NCBI RefSeq assembly: GCF_900177275.1
Contig: NZ_FXAG01000019.1
Location: 1 to 64,000 of the forward strand
DNA: 64,000 bases
From: Pseudogulbenkiania subflava DSM 22618
Lineage (GTDB): Bacteria > Pseudomonadota > Gammaproteobacteria > Burkholderiales > Chromobacteriaceae
Reading direction: 5' to 3'
A model generated the notes under the pieces. That model saw only the letters and a program-made list of their open reading frames with translations. It searched no databases and was not told the DNA's origin. Each line of letters opens with the position of its first letter. The stretch's first letter is position 1. Positions 35,515-45,679 of the stretch are shown one piece after another. The translations under genes were made by a program, and so were the position numbers.

Positions 35515-37107
35515 ATGCGTATCGCGCTCGCCCAGTTCAATCCCGTTGTCGGCGACATTGCCGGCAATACCCGCAAGATTCTCGACCTCGCCCACCAGGC
35601 CATGGCCCAGGGCGCCGATGTGCTGGTCACGCCGGAGCTGGCGCTGACCGGCTACAGCCCGGAAGACCTGCTGCTGCGCGACCACTTCTACCGCGAATGC
35701 AACAAGGCGCTGGACGAGTTGCTCGAACTGGACGGTATCACGCTGGTGGTCGGCCATCCGGTCAAGCTCGGCCACGAACGCTTCAACGCCGCCACGGTAA
35801 TGCGTGACGGCAATCGCCTGGGCCAGTACCACAAGATGCTGCTGCCCAACGATGAAGTGTTCGACGAGTGCCGCTACTTTACTCCCGGCGGTGCGCCGCT
35901 GGTATTCCAGCAGGACGGGGTCAACGTCGGCGTGCTGATCTGCGAGGACGTCTGGTCGCTCGACCCCGCCGCCGAAACCGCCGATGCCGGCGCCGACATG
36001 GTGCTGGTACTGAACGCCTCTCCGTTCCACCGCAACAAGATCGAGACCCGCCACGAGACGGTGCGCTACCGCGTCGAGGAAACCGGCCTGCCGTTCGCCT
36101 ACGTCAACCTCACCGGTGGCCAGGACGAACTGGTATTCGACGGCGCCTCGTTCGCGCTCAACAAGGCCGGCGAAGTCGTGGCACAGGCCGCCGCCTACGA
36201 CGACGAACTCTTGATCGTCGAGATGGCCGATGGCGACCTGCAACCAGCCAGCAAAGCCGCCCTGCCCTGTCCGCTGGAGAGCGTGTACAAGACGCTGGTG
36301 GTCGGCGTGCGCGACTACATCGGCAAGAACGGCTTCCCCGGCGTGCTGCTCGGTCTCTCCGGCGGCATCGACTCGGCGCTGACGCTGGCCATCGCCTACG
36401 ACGCGCTGGGCGCCGACAAGGTACACGCGGTAATGATGCCGAGCCGCTACACCGCCGACATTTCCGTGACTGACTCGCGCGACATGATCGAACGGCTCGG
36501 CGTGAAGTACGAAGAAATCGCCATCTGGCCGATGTATGAAAGCTTCGTCTCGGCACTGGCGCCGTCGTTCGAAGGGTTGGCCGAAGACACCACCGAAGAG
36601 AACCTGCAGGCGCGCATCCGCGGCACGTTGCTGATGGCGCTGTCCAACAAGACCGGCAAGCTGGTACTGACCACCGGCAACAAGTCCGAGATGACCACCG
36701 GCTACTGCACGTTGTACGGCGACATGGCCGGCGGCTTCGCCGTGCTCAAGGACGTCGCCAAGACCCTGGTCTTCCAGCTCTGCCACTGGCGTAACGCCCA
36801 GAAAGAGATCATTCCGTTAAGAATTATTACCCGGCCGCCTTCCGCGGAACTGCGCCCGGACCAAAAAGACCAAGACAGTCTGCCGCCCTACGATGTGCTC
36901 GACGCCATCATGGCGCGCTACGTGGAAGAGAATCTGTCCGCTGCCGAAATCATCGCCGAGGGCTTTGCCGAGGCCGATGTGCGGCGCGTGGTTCGCCTTC
37001 TCAAGATCAACGAGTACAAGCGCCGCCAGGCCCCGGTCGGTCCGCGCGTCACCCACCGCGGTTTCGGCAAGGACTGGCGCTACCCGATCACCAACCGCTT
37101 CAGCTGA
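35515..37107 (+). CDS. nadE: Glutamine-hydrolysing NAD+ synthase
   Basis: This 530-residue protein has two domains. The N-terminal nitrilase-like amidase (residues 1-250) has its triad Glu in TPELALTGYSPED, Lys in YHKMLLPN and Cys in LICEDVW, and releases ammonia from glutamine. The C-terminal synthetase (about 265-530) has the PP-loop LGLSGGIDSALTLA. It amidates deamido-NAD to NAD+, the last step of both de novo synthesis and the pncA-pncB salvage route elsewhere in the window. Its TGA stop abuts a palindromic element. Confidence 0.95.
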   Translation: MRIALAQFNPVVGDIAGNTRKILDLAHQAMAQGADVLVTPELALTGYSPEDLLLRDHFYRECNKALDELLELDGITLVVGHPVKLGHERFNAATVMRDGNRLGQYHKMLLPNDEVFDECRYFTPGGAPLVFQQDGVNVGVLICEDVWSLDPAAETADAGADMVLVLNASPFHRNKIETRHETVRYRVEETGLPFAYVNLTGGQDELVFDGASFALNKAGEVVAQAAAYDDELLIVEMADGDLQPASKAALPCPLESVYKTLVVGVRDYIGKNGFPGVLLGLSGGIDSALTLAIAYDALGADKVHAVMMPSRYTADISVTDSRDMIERLGVKYEEIAIWPMYESFVSALAPSFEGLAEDTTEENLQARIRGTLLMALSNKTGKLVLTTGNKSEMTTGYCTLYGDMAGGFAVLKDVAKTLVFQLCHWRNAQKEIIPLRIITRPPSAELRPDQKDQDSLPPYDVLDAIMARYVEENLSAAEIIAEGFAEADVRRVVRLLKINEYKRRQAPVGPRVTHRGFGKDWRYPITNRFS

Positions 37108-37108
37108 T

Positions 37109-37252
37109 AGCTTGTGAATAAATCTGTTACGCCTCCCCATCCCGGCCCTGCGATGCTCGCCGTACCACTTGTACGGCTGTGCTTCTCGAACCAGCCTGTG
37201 GACGCGGCGATGACCGCAGGGAATCCCTGTGGGACGATTTCTTTCACAAGCT
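37109..37252. repeat. Palindromic element, family C, between nadE and lolA
   Basis: Perfect 10-bp terminal inverted repeats AGCTTGTGAA (37109-37118) and TTCACAAGCT (37243-37252) enclose 124 bp with short internal palindromes (GTACCACTTGTAC, CAGGGAATCCCTG). It begins one base after the nadE stop codon. The terminal sequence differs from families A and B, but the layout is the same. Confidence 0.6.
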
Positions 37253-37282
37253 CCAAGTAGCTGGATTGCTGGAAAGGACTCC

Positions 37283-37888
37283 ATGAAGAAGCTCTTACCG
37301 ATCATCCTCGCCGCCACGTTCGCCCTGCCCGCCCATGCCGCCGCCCTCGCCCAGCTCAAGGCCTTCGTCGCCGGCAGCAAGACCCTGTCCGCCAGCTTCT
37401 CGCAGGTGGTCAGCGCCAAGGGCAAGCGCGAAGAGGCCAGCGGCCAGCTGGAAATCTCCCGTCCCGGCAAGTTCCGCTGGGAATACGCCAAACCCTACGA
37501 ACAGCTCATCGTCGGCGACAGCAAGCGGCTGTGGATCTACGACAAGGAGCTGGCCCAGGTCACCAGCAAGTCGCTGGACGCCGCGCTGGGCTCCAGCCCG
37601 GCCGCGCTCCTGGCCGGCAGCAACGCCATCGAGCGCGACTATCGCCTGAAGGAAGCCGGCACACAGGACGGCATCGAATGGCTCAGCGCCGCGCCGAAGA
37701 AGAGCGAGAACACCTTCCAGTCGATCCGCATGGGCTTTCGCGCCAACACGCTGGTCACCATGGAACTGCACGACAGCTTCGGCAACACCACGCTGATCCG
37801 CTTCGCCGACATGAAAAAGAACCCGGTGCTGGCGCCGTCGCGCTTCACCTTCACCCCGCCCAAGGGCGTGGACGTGATTTCGGACTGA
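37283..37888 (+). CDS. lolA: Outer-membrane lipoprotein carrier protein LolA
   Basis: This 201-residue periplasmic chaperone ferries lipoproteins from LolCDE to LolB. A signal peptide MKKLLPIILAATFALPAHA (residues 1-19) is followed by the LolA core: LSASFSQVVSAKGKREEASG, GKFRWEYAKPYEQLIVGD and GFRANTLVTMELHDSFGN. AAAGGA is 7 nt before ATG 37283; an upstream in-frame ATG is rejected because it would hide the signal peptide. rarA follows after 4 bp, the usual lolA-rarA-serS order. Confidence 0.94.
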   Translation: MKKLLPIILAATFALPAHAAALAQLKAFVAGSKTLSASFSQVVSAKGKREEASGQLEISRPGKFRWEYAKPYEQLIVGDSKRLWIYDKELAQVTSKSLDAALGSSPAALLAGSNAIERDYRLKEAGTQDGIEWLSAAPKKSENTFQSIRMGFRANTLVTMELHDSFGNTTLIRFADMKKNPVLAPSRFTFTPPKGVDVISD

Positions 37889-37892
37889 TACC

Positions 37893-39212
37893 GTGACCGA
37901 CCTGTTTGCCCGCGAACCGAAAAAACCGTTGGCCGAAGCGCTGCGCCCCACCTCGCTCGACGAGGTCATCGGCCAGCCGCACCTGATCGGCCCGGGCAAG
38001 CCGCTGCGCCTGGCGGTGGAATCGAAAACCCCGCACTCGATGATCCTGTGGGGTCCGCCCGGCGTCGGCAAGACCACGTTGGCACGCATCCTCGCCCACA
38101 GCTTCGACGCCGAATTCATCCCGCTGTCGGCGGTGTTCTCCGGCGTCAAAGACATCCGCGAGGCAGTCGACCGGGCGCAGGCGGTGCTGCAGCGCGACGG
38201 TCGCCACACCATCCTGTTCGTCGACGAAGTGCACCGCTTCAACAAGAGCCAGCAGGACGCCTTCCTGCCCTACGTCGAATCCGGCCTCCTGACCTTCATC
38301 GGCGCCACCACCGAGAACCCATCGTTCGAGGTCAACTCGGCGCTGTTGTCGCGCGCCCAGGTGTACGTGCTCAACGCGCTGACCGACGACGACTTCAAGG
38401 CGCTGTTCGCGCGCGCCGTCGCCAGCGGCGTCCTGCCCGGCCTGACCTTCGACGACAGCGCCCTGGCGACGCTGAGCGGCTACGCCGACGGCGACGCCCG
38501 CCGTTTCCTCAACCTGCTGGAGCAGACCCGCACCGCCGCCGGCGCCCGCCACGTCGAACGCATCGACACCGACTTCCTGTCTGAAGTGCTCACCGTCAAC
38601 GCACGCCGCTTCGACAAGGGCGGCGACGCCTTCTACGACCAGATCTCGGCGCTGCACAAATCGGTGCGCGGCTCCAATCCGGACGGCGCGCTGTACTGGC
38701 TGACGCGCATGCTCGACGGCGGCGCCGACCCGCGCTACCTGGCACGCCGCCTGGTGCGCATGGCCTGGGAGGACATCGGGCTGGCCGACCCGCGCGCCGC
38801 GCGCATCGCGCTCGACGCCGCCGACACCTACGAGCGCCTCGGCAGCCCGGAAGGCGAATTGGCGCTGGCCCAGGCTGCGATCTACCTTGCCGTGGCCCCC
38901 AAGAGCAACGCCGGCTACAAGGCGTATAATGAGGCGCGCGCCTTCATCCGCCAGGACGTCTCGCGCCCGGTGCCGGTGCACCTGCGCAACGCGCCGACCA
39001 AGCTGATGAAGGAGCTGGGATACGGCCACGCCTACCGCTACGCCCACGACGAACCGCACGCCTACGCCGCCGGCGAAACCTATTTGCCGGAGGGCATCGA
39101 AGACCATCGCTGGTACGAACCGGTGGAGCGCGGGCTGGAAGGCAAAATTCAAGAAAAACTGCGGTTTCTCAGGCAACTGGATGAAGAGACGAAAGCACCA
39201 CCACGATCATGA
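37893..39212 (+). CDS. rarA: Replication-associated recombination protein A (AAA+ ATPase)
   Basis: This 439-residue protein of the RarA/MgsA/WRNIP1 family acts at stalled replication forks. It has Walker A in LWGPPGVGKTTLARIL (near residue 55), Walker B in TILFVDEVHRFNKSQQDAFL (near 109), a sensor in FIGATTENPSFEVN, and the family C-terminal domain with DGALYWLTRMLDGGADPRYL. The start is GTG 37893, 4 bp after lolA. Its last 32 nt overlap the next gene. Confidence 0.95.
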   Translation: MTDLFAREPKKPLAEALRPTSLDEVIGQPHLIGPGKPLRLAVESKTPHSMILWGPPGVGKTTLARILAHSFDAEFIPLSAVFSGVKDIREAVDRAQAVLQRDGRHTILFVDEVHRFNKSQQDAFLPYVESGLLTFIGATTENPSFEVNSALLSRAQVYVLNALTDDDFKALFARAVASGVLPGLTFDDSALATLSGYADGDARRFLNLLEQTRTAAGARHVERIDTDFLSEVLTVNARRFDKGGDAFYDQISALHKSVRGSNPDGALYWLTRMLDGGADPRYLARRLVRMAWEDIGLADPRAARIALDAADTYERLGSPEGELALAQAAIYLAVAPKSNAGYKAYNEARAFIRQDVSRPVPVHLRNAPTKLMKELGYGHAYRYAHDEPHAYAAGETYLPEGIEDHRWYEPVERGLEGKIQEKLRFLRQLDEETKAPPRS

Positions 39213-39702
39213 CTGGCACAAGGTCAGGCTGGAACAGTTCGCGGCCAAGCGGCTCATCGCCGTGCTCAACCGCCTGTCCCGGCCCGGCCATTACCTGCTG
39301 GGCCCGCATCGCGAATCGCCCGACTTCTCCATCCTGCGCCGCCAGAACGGCGAGCCCTCGCAAAAAATCGGCCTGGAAGTGACACACATCTATGGCAGCA
39401 CCCACGATGCTGCCATAATCAACGGCTGGCACAAGGACAAGACCGACAAGTTGCTCGCCACGCAGCAGCCGGCACTGATGAAAGACATCTTCCTGCAACT
39501 GGACCGGGCCATCGAGGACAAGAACGACAAGTTCGCGGCCTACACCATCAAACCCTGCTGGCTCTTGATCCGTAACGCCAACGCGCGCGTCATGCACCGC
39601 GACTGGCAAAACTATTTACACAACAAGGACTTTCAGGACAGTCCTTTTGAAAAGATCTGGCTCATCACCGACCGCCAGCTTCAGATCATCAACATCAAAT
39701 AG
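39181..39702 (+). CDS. Uncharacterised protein overlapping rarA, faint nuclease-like pattern
   Basis: This 173-residue protein is not confidently recognised. It starts with a basic, histidine-rich stretch (KRRKHHHDHDWHK). It then has SPDFSILRRQNG and, 10 residues later, IGLEVTHIYG, spaced like the PD-(D/E)xK nuclease core but with Thr where Lys is usual. CWLLIRNANARVM and KIWLITDRQLQIINIK follow. No signal peptide or helix pair is seen. It starts 32 nt inside rarA and ends 9 bp before serS, so it is co-transcribed between them. The insertion into a conserved order suggests it is a lineage-specific gene. Confidence 0.7.
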   Translation: MKRRKHHHDHDWHKVRLEQFAAKRLIAVLNRLSRPGHYLLGPHRESPDFSILRRQNGEPSQKIGLEVTHIYGSTHDAAIINGWHKDKTDKLLATQQPALMKDIFLQLDRAIEDKNDKFAAYTIKPCWLLIRNANARVMHRDWQNYLHNKDFQDSPFEKIWLITDRQLQIINIK

Positions 39703-40998
<1,296 letters not shown>

Positions 40999-41022
40999 TC
41001 CCCGCCACAGCAGGAAGAACGC

Positions 41023-41048
41023 AAAACCGGGATGCGATCCCGGTTTTT
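41023..41048 (+). terminator. Rho-independent terminator of serS
   Basis: AAAACCGGGA (41023-41032) pairs with TCCCGGTTTT (41038-41047), loop of 5, followed by a further T-run to 41050. It is 25 bp after the serS stop. Confidence 0.9.
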
Positions 41049-41149
41049 TTCTGCGCCATAGGCGACGGCAAGCAGGGTAATTTTCTTCAATACCGCCCGA
41101 TGCGGGCTCCCCTATCCTCGACCGGGTGTTCCCCACCTACGAGGTCATC

Positions 41150-41725
41150 ATGCAAGTTCTACTCTCCATGTCCGCCTTCGCACTGGCCGCCTCCATCTCG
41201 CCCGGACCGGTCAATATCGTGGCCCTCAGCAGCGGCGCCAATCACGGCTTTGCCGCCAGCCTGAGCCATGTCAGCGGCGCGACCATCGGTTTTACCCTCC
41301 TCCTGTTGCTAACCGGACTGGGACTGAACGAATTGCTGGCCGGCTGGCCCGCCGCAAGCCGCCTCCTGCAATGGGGCGGGATCGGCTTCCTGCTGTACCT
41401 GGCATGGAAGCTGGCCAGCGACAACGGAGAACTGAGCCATAGCCAGCAACGCCCCTCCTTCCATCACGGCGCCATCATGCAGTGGCTCAACCCCAAAGCC
41501 TGGCTGGCGGCCCTGGCGGGGATGGGGGCCTACGCCAGTGACGGCGACAGCTCACTGATCTGGCAGTTTGCTGCCATCTATTTCGTCATCTGCTATCTGT
41601 CGATCGCCTGCTGGGCCTATGCCGGAGCCCGGCTGCAACACCTGCTGCGCCACCCCGCCCGCATGCGCCTGTTCAATCGCATGCTGGCCTTGCTGCTGGC
41701 TGGCAGCACCCTGTATCTGCTGTAA
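41150..41725 (+). CDS. LysE family amino-acid exporter
   Basis: This 191-residue membrane protein has about six predicted helices. The LysE/RhtB signature is visible: ASISPGPVNIVALSSGANHG at residues 12-31, GIGFLLYLAWKLAS, and MQWLNPKAWLAAL (near 110). Family members export amino acids or related compounds. ATG 41150 has GAGG 5 nt upstream; the GTG at 41126 is rejected. An AraC gene converges on it 210 bp away, a common regulator-exporter pairing. Its stop codon TAA is the first bases of a family A element. Confidence 0.87.
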   Translation: MQVLLSMSAFALAASISPGPVNIVALSSGANHGFAASLSHVSGATIGFTLLLLLTGLGLNELLAGWPAASRLLQWGGIGFLLYLAWKLASDNGELSHSQQRPSFHHGAIMQWLNPKAWLAALAGMGAYASDGDSSLIWQFAAIYFVICYLSIACWAYAGARLQHLLRHPARMRLFNRMLALLLAGSTLYLL

Positions 41726-41924
41726 GAACCTGTTCACGATCTTGCTGCGTCGCCCTGTCGGGGCTCATGTGCACTGCGTGCGAATCTGTCGCTGAGCCAA
41801 TCGAAGATTGGCACGCAGGGACTCGCTCAGCGATCAGGAACCCTCATGTACTCCAGTACATGAGGGTTCCTGCGCTGTACTTCACCCCGCTGAGGCCAGC
41901 TCGCGACAGATCCTGAACAGGTTC
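41725..41924. repeat. Palindromic MITE-like element, family A, copy 2
   Basis: Terminal inverted repeats AGAACCTGTTCACGATCT (41725-41742) and AGATCCTGAACAGGTTC (41908-41924). Inside are a perfect 18-bp hairpin CAGGAACCCTCATGTACT / AGTACATGAGGGTTCCTG (about 41835-41872) and GCGTGCGAATC/GATTGGCACGC. Layout and many bases match 6236-6473. The left end starts in the LysE stop codon and the right end lies 11 bp from the converging AraC stop. Confidence 0.75.
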
Positions 41925-41934
41925 CAAGGCACAC

Positions 41935-42759
41935 CTAGCGCCGCGTCTGGCAATACTGTCCGGGCGTGGCGGCCACCAGCCGCTTGAAAACTCGCTGGAA
42001 ATGCGCCTGATCGGCAAAACCCAAGGCCAGAGCCACGTCGGCAATCCTGCGGCCTCGTCGCAGCAGCACCTTGCCACGCTGAATGCGGCAGTTCAGCAGA
42101 TACTCGTGTGGCGTCATGTGATAACGCTGGCGAAAAGCACGGATCAGGTAGGAAGAAGACAAGGCGGCCGCGGAACAGATGTCCTGCAAACTCAGTTCCG
42201 CCGCATAATGGTCATTGATATAGTCAGCAGCCTGCAGCAGCCTGTCATGGGGCTCGTTCTCATTCCGGCCCGCCGGCTGCAGGATGGACTGCACCGCACT
42301 GAAGAAACCCACCGCCTCACCCTGCTTCTGCAACACCGAGGACTCGCCATCACGACAGAGCGCCACCAGCCGGTCCAGCTGCCGATACAGTCGGGCATCT
42401 TGGCTTAGCCGCGACTGGAAGGGATGAAAATCCTGATTGGCACTCAGCCCGAATTCCCTTTGCAAGCCCGCCAGCCAAGCGGTATCCACATACAGCATGT
42501 GATAGGACCATGGCTGGTCAGCAATGGGATTGCAGGCATGCACCTCGCCCGGGTTCATCAACACCACGTCTCCACGGCCCACGGCATGACTTGTCCGTTC
42601 ATTCAGGTACGTGCTGCATCCGCCGGTGATGGCGCCAATGGAAAAATGCTCGTGCGAATGGCGGGCATAGCACACCTGGCGGCCATCCTGGATGGTGCGC
42701 AGCTCCAGAAAAGGCAGCGCAGGGTCACGCCAGAACAAGGGCTTGGCATCGGAACTCAT
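41935..42759 (-). CDS. AraC family transcriptional regulator
   Basis: This 274-residue protein has an N-terminal cupin sensor (YARHSHEHFSIGAITGG near 32, VVLMNPGEVHACNP near 64) and two C-terminal HTH motifs (LSLQDICSAAALSSSYLIRA near 190, RIADVALALGFADQAHFQRV near 240). It converges on the LysE-type exporter and by analogy with AraC-LysE pairs probably regulates it, sensing the exported amino acid. The gene starts at ATG 42759; a family B element lies upstream. Confidence 0.87.
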   Translation of the reverse strand: MSSDAKPLFWRDPALPFLELRTIQDGRQVCYARHSHEHFSIGAITGGCSTYLNERTSHAVGRGDVVLMNPGEVHACNPIADQPWSYHMLYVDTAWLAGLQREFGLSANQDFHPFQSRLSQDARLYRQLDRLVALCRDGESSVLQKQGEAVGFFSAVQSILQPAGRNENEPHDRLLQAADYINDHYAAELSLQDICSAAALSSSYLIRAFRQRYHMTPHEYLLNCRIQRGKVLLRRGRRIADVALALGFADQAHFQRVFKRLVAATPGQYCQTRR

Positions 42760-42817
42760 GCCAATATGATAACACGCCGCTTCCCACCCAAAACCAAGCA
42801 GACAGCGTCAGGCTTTA

Positions 42818-42991
42818 GAGCCACAAACAGAACCCAGCGCAGCGGTCTTGGCTAGGCGCGCGGCCGCAGAAGACGAGGCGAAGCCGAAGTTTCTGCGAAG
42901 CTACATACAAGCAGTACGGCAAGTGCTTGCTGGGCGAATCAAAGATTCGCACGCGAGCGCAACAACGCCAAGAGGGTTTTGTTAACGGCTC
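42818..42991. repeat. Palindromic MITE-like element, family B, copy 2
   Basis: Ends GAGCCacaAACAgAACCC (42818-42835) and GGGTTTTGTTAACGGCTC (42974-42991) are inverted copies and match the ends of the betB-betA element (4172-4288). Inside is CGAATC-AAA-GATTCG. The right end abuts the TAA stop (42992-42994) of the GGDEF-EAL gene. Confidence 0.6.
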
Positions 42992-45502
42992 TTAGTCCCA
43001 CGCCAGATACTGCCGCTCCAGCAATGCCTCGAACTCCGCTGCCGGCAACGGCCGGCTGAATAGATAACCCTGTCCGGTATCGCAGCCCTGCTCAACCAAG
43101 TAACGCCGCTGCTCGTCCAGTTCCACCCCCTCCGCCACCAGCCCCAGCCCGAGACTGCGCGCGATGGAAATGATCGCCTGGGTGATCGCCGCATCATCCC
43201 GGTTCTGATGCAGGTCGGCAACGAACGACTGGTCAATCTTCAGCCCCTGCACAGGCAGACGCTTGAGGTAGGACAGCGAGGAATACCCTGTACCGAAATC
43301 GTCGATGGACAGGTACACGCCCAGCTCATGCAGCCGGTGCAGCACCTCGACCATGCCGCTATCCTCATCCATCGCCACACTCTCGGTAATCTCCAGCTCC
43401 AGCGCGGCGCTGGGCAGGCCACACTCTTCCAGCGTGCGCTCCACCAGTTCGACTACACCGGCGAACTTAAGCTGGCGTCCGGAAACGTTGACCGCCACGC
43501 GCCCGCCAAACAGCTGGCGCTCACGCCACTCCCGCACCTGCCTGCAGGCCGTCTTCATCACCCATTCACCGATCGGCACGATCAGCGAACTGTCCTCGGC
43601 AATCGGAATGAAACGTGCCGGCGACACCAGCCCCAGTTCGGGGTGGCGCCAGCGGATCAGGGCCTCGGCACCGACGAGCCGACCGGTCGCCAATTCGACC
43701 TTGGGCTGGTACCAGACCTCCAGCTCATCCTGGGCCAGCGCCTTGTGCAGACTGTACTCCAGCCGCAAGCGCTCCAGCGCACTGGCATTCATGTCCGGGG
43801 TATAGAACTGGAAATTGCTCTTGCCGCGCTCCTTGGCACGGTACATCGCCGTATCGGCGTTGACCAGCAAGACATCCGCGCTGGCCCCATCCTCGGGGAA
43901 CATGCTGATGCCGATGCTGGCTGACACGAATACCTCCTGCCCGGCCACCACGGTTTCGCCGGCAATCGCGTCCAGCACGCTCTGAGCACGGCTCGCCACC
44001 TGCTGCACGCTGTCCACGGCCGGCATCAGCAAGGTGAACTCGTCGCCGGAGAGACGCGCCACCATCGCCAGCGGCGGCGCCACCTTCTTCATTTCCTCGG
44101 CGATCCACACCAGCAGCTCGTCACCGGCATGGTGCCCCAAGGTATCGTTGACCAGCTTGAAACGATCCAGGTCGATGAACAACAACGCCATGCGCTGTCC
44201 GAACTCGCGCGCCTGCTCCACCCCCGCCTCCAGCCGCTCCAGGAACAGGGTGCGGTTGGGCAACCCGGTCAGCGCATCATGGTTGGCGAGAAAATGCAGA
44301 CGCTCCTCGGCCTGCTTGCGCTGGGTAATGTCGGAAAACACCGCAACGTAATGGGCGTACTCGCCGTTGTCGCCGCGAATACCAGTAATGCTCAGATGCT
44401 CGGTATAGAGCAGGCCATTCTTGCGCCGGTTGATCACTTCACCCTGCCATACACCGTCACGCTTCAGGCTGTGCCACAAATGCTCGTAAAACTCCGGCGG
44501 CTGCTTGCCCGACTTCAGCAAGGCAGGTGTCTTGCCGATGCTCTCTCGGGCCGAGTAACCGGTGATGCGCTCGAATGCCGGGTTGACCGACTGAATGATG
44601 CCGTAACCATCGGTGATGGCAATCCCCTCGAGCGTGGACTCGAACACCTTGTCCGCCAGGAGCAGACTCTGACGCGACAGCAGCAAAGCCTGGTCGCGCT
44701 CGTTGAGCGCCCCCTGCAACTCCAGCAGGCACTCGTGCTCGATGTTGTGGAGAATATCGCCGAAGCCCAGGATGAACTTGAGCCCACCGTCCGCTCCGCA
44801 CACACCCAAGTGGCGGATCTTATGCTGCAACATCAGACGCCTGGCATGCAGCAGGCTGGCGTTCTCGGCCATGGTCAACATCGGCCGCGAGCACACCGCC
44901 CCCAACGCCTGATCGCACTCGCCTTGCGCCAGCAGGCGCACCACGTCGCGCCGGGTCAGGATGCCCAGTTCACCGTCGCTGAAGCACACCCCGACGGCAT
45001 CCACCGCCCCCTGCCGCATCACCTTGACAGCATCCTTCAACCCCAGCTCGGCCCCCAGCACACAGGCCGGCCTGCACCCCAGATCCTCCAGCCGCTTCAG
45101 TCCGAGAAACGACTCGGTCCCTTGGTTGAGCACAATATCGGTCAGGGACACCAGGCCAAGATAGACACCGTCCCGTTCCACCAAGGCGTGGCGGATGCCA
45201 TGGCGGCGGAAAAATCCGGTCGCATCATGAACCGACGTACCACTCTGGAGCGTACGCACCGGGGAACTCATCACCTGCTCCACCAGCGTGTCATCCTCCC
45301 CGGCCGTCGCCGAAAAATCCAGATTCAGCGCGTCGGTCTCGGTCCAGATCCCGAGGGCTGTTCCCGCCTCGTCCATCACGATAATGGAACCACAGTGAGA
45401 TACCATCATCAGGCGGGCCGCCTCGTGCACCGAGGTGGAGGGTGGGCAACTCAATATCTCGGGGAGCAGAATGTGATCAACGGGTTGCAGCAACGGCGAC
45501 AT
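42992..45502 (-). CDS. CBS - PAS - GGDEF - EAL cyclic-di-GMP signalling protein
   Basis: This 836-residue protein has, in order, four CBS-like repeats (about residues 12-265, for example HGIRHALVERDGVYLGLVSL and HKIRHLGVCGADGG) and a PAS domain (about 285-395, GIIQSVNPAFERITGYSARE). A GGDEF domain (about 405-560) follows with ARLSGDEFTLLM, where Ser replaces the first Gly. An EAL domain (about 575-825) keeps GAEALIRWRHPELGLV, VNVSGRQL, LELEITESV, IDDFGTGYSSLSYLKRLPV and LVAEGVE. The intact EAL set suggests phosphodiesterase activity; SGDEF variants can still be active cyclases. No membrane helices are seen. CBS repeats may bind adenine nucleotides and tie c-di-GMP turnover to energy state. 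Confidence 0.92.
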   Translation of the reverse strand: MSPLLQPVDHILLPEILSCPPSTSVHEAARLMMVSHCGSIIVMDEAGTALGIWTETDALNLDFSATAGEDDTLVEQVMSSPVRTLQSGTSVHDATGFFRRHGIRHALVERDGVYLGLVSLTDIVLNQGTESFLGLKRLEDLGCRPACVLGAELGLKDAVKVMRQGAVDAVGVCFSDGELGILTRRDVVRLLAQGECDQALGAVCSRPMLTMAENASLLHARRLMLQHKIRHLGVCGADGGLKFILGFGDILHNIEHECLLELQGALNERDQALLLSRQSLLLADKVFESTLEGIAITDGYGIIQSVNPAFERITGYSARESIGKTPALLKSGKQPPEFYEHLWHSLKRDGVWQGEVINRRKNGLLYTEHLSITGIRGDNGEYAHYVAVFSDITQRKQAEERLHFLANHDALTGLPNRTLFLERLEAGVEQAREFGQRMALLFIDLDRFKLVNDTLGHHAGDELLVWIAEEMKKVAPPLAMVARLSGDEFTLLMPAVDSVQQVASRAQSVLDAIAGETVVAGQEVFVSASIGISMFPEDGASADVLLVNADTAMYRAKERGKSNFQFYTPDMNASALERLRLEYSLHKALAQDELEVWYQPKVELATGRLVGAEALIRWRHPELGLVSPARFIPIAEDSSLIVPIGEWVMKTACRQVREWRERQLFGGRVAVNVSGRQLKFAGVVELVERTLEECGLPSAALELEITESVAMDEDSGMVEVLHRLHELGVYLSIDDFGTGYSSLSYLKRLPVQGLKIDQSFVADLHQNRDDAAITQAIISIARSLGLGLVAEGVELDEQRRYLVEQGCDTGQGYLFSRPLPAAEFEALLERQYLAWD

Positions 45503-45623
45503 GTCTGGCTGATCCTAAACAATCGTTGACGAATACCCCGTCGAATATACAGGCATTCAATGACAGCGCGACTTGATGCCAAATGCTTTCTTCGCATTCC
45601 CTGATATAAATCAGTCCCAACAC

Positions 45624-45655
45624 GAAAAAAGCGCCACCGCTGATGCGATGGCGCC
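45624..45655 (-). terminator. Rho-independent terminator after the rimO relic
   Basis: On the reverse strand GGCGCCATCGC pairs with GCGGTGGCGC (one mismatch, loop about 4 nt) and is followed by TTTTTT (45625-45630). It lies 25 bp past the rimO stop. Confidence 0.8.
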
Positions 45656-45679
45656 TTCGTTCCTTGCCGGTGGCGAGTA

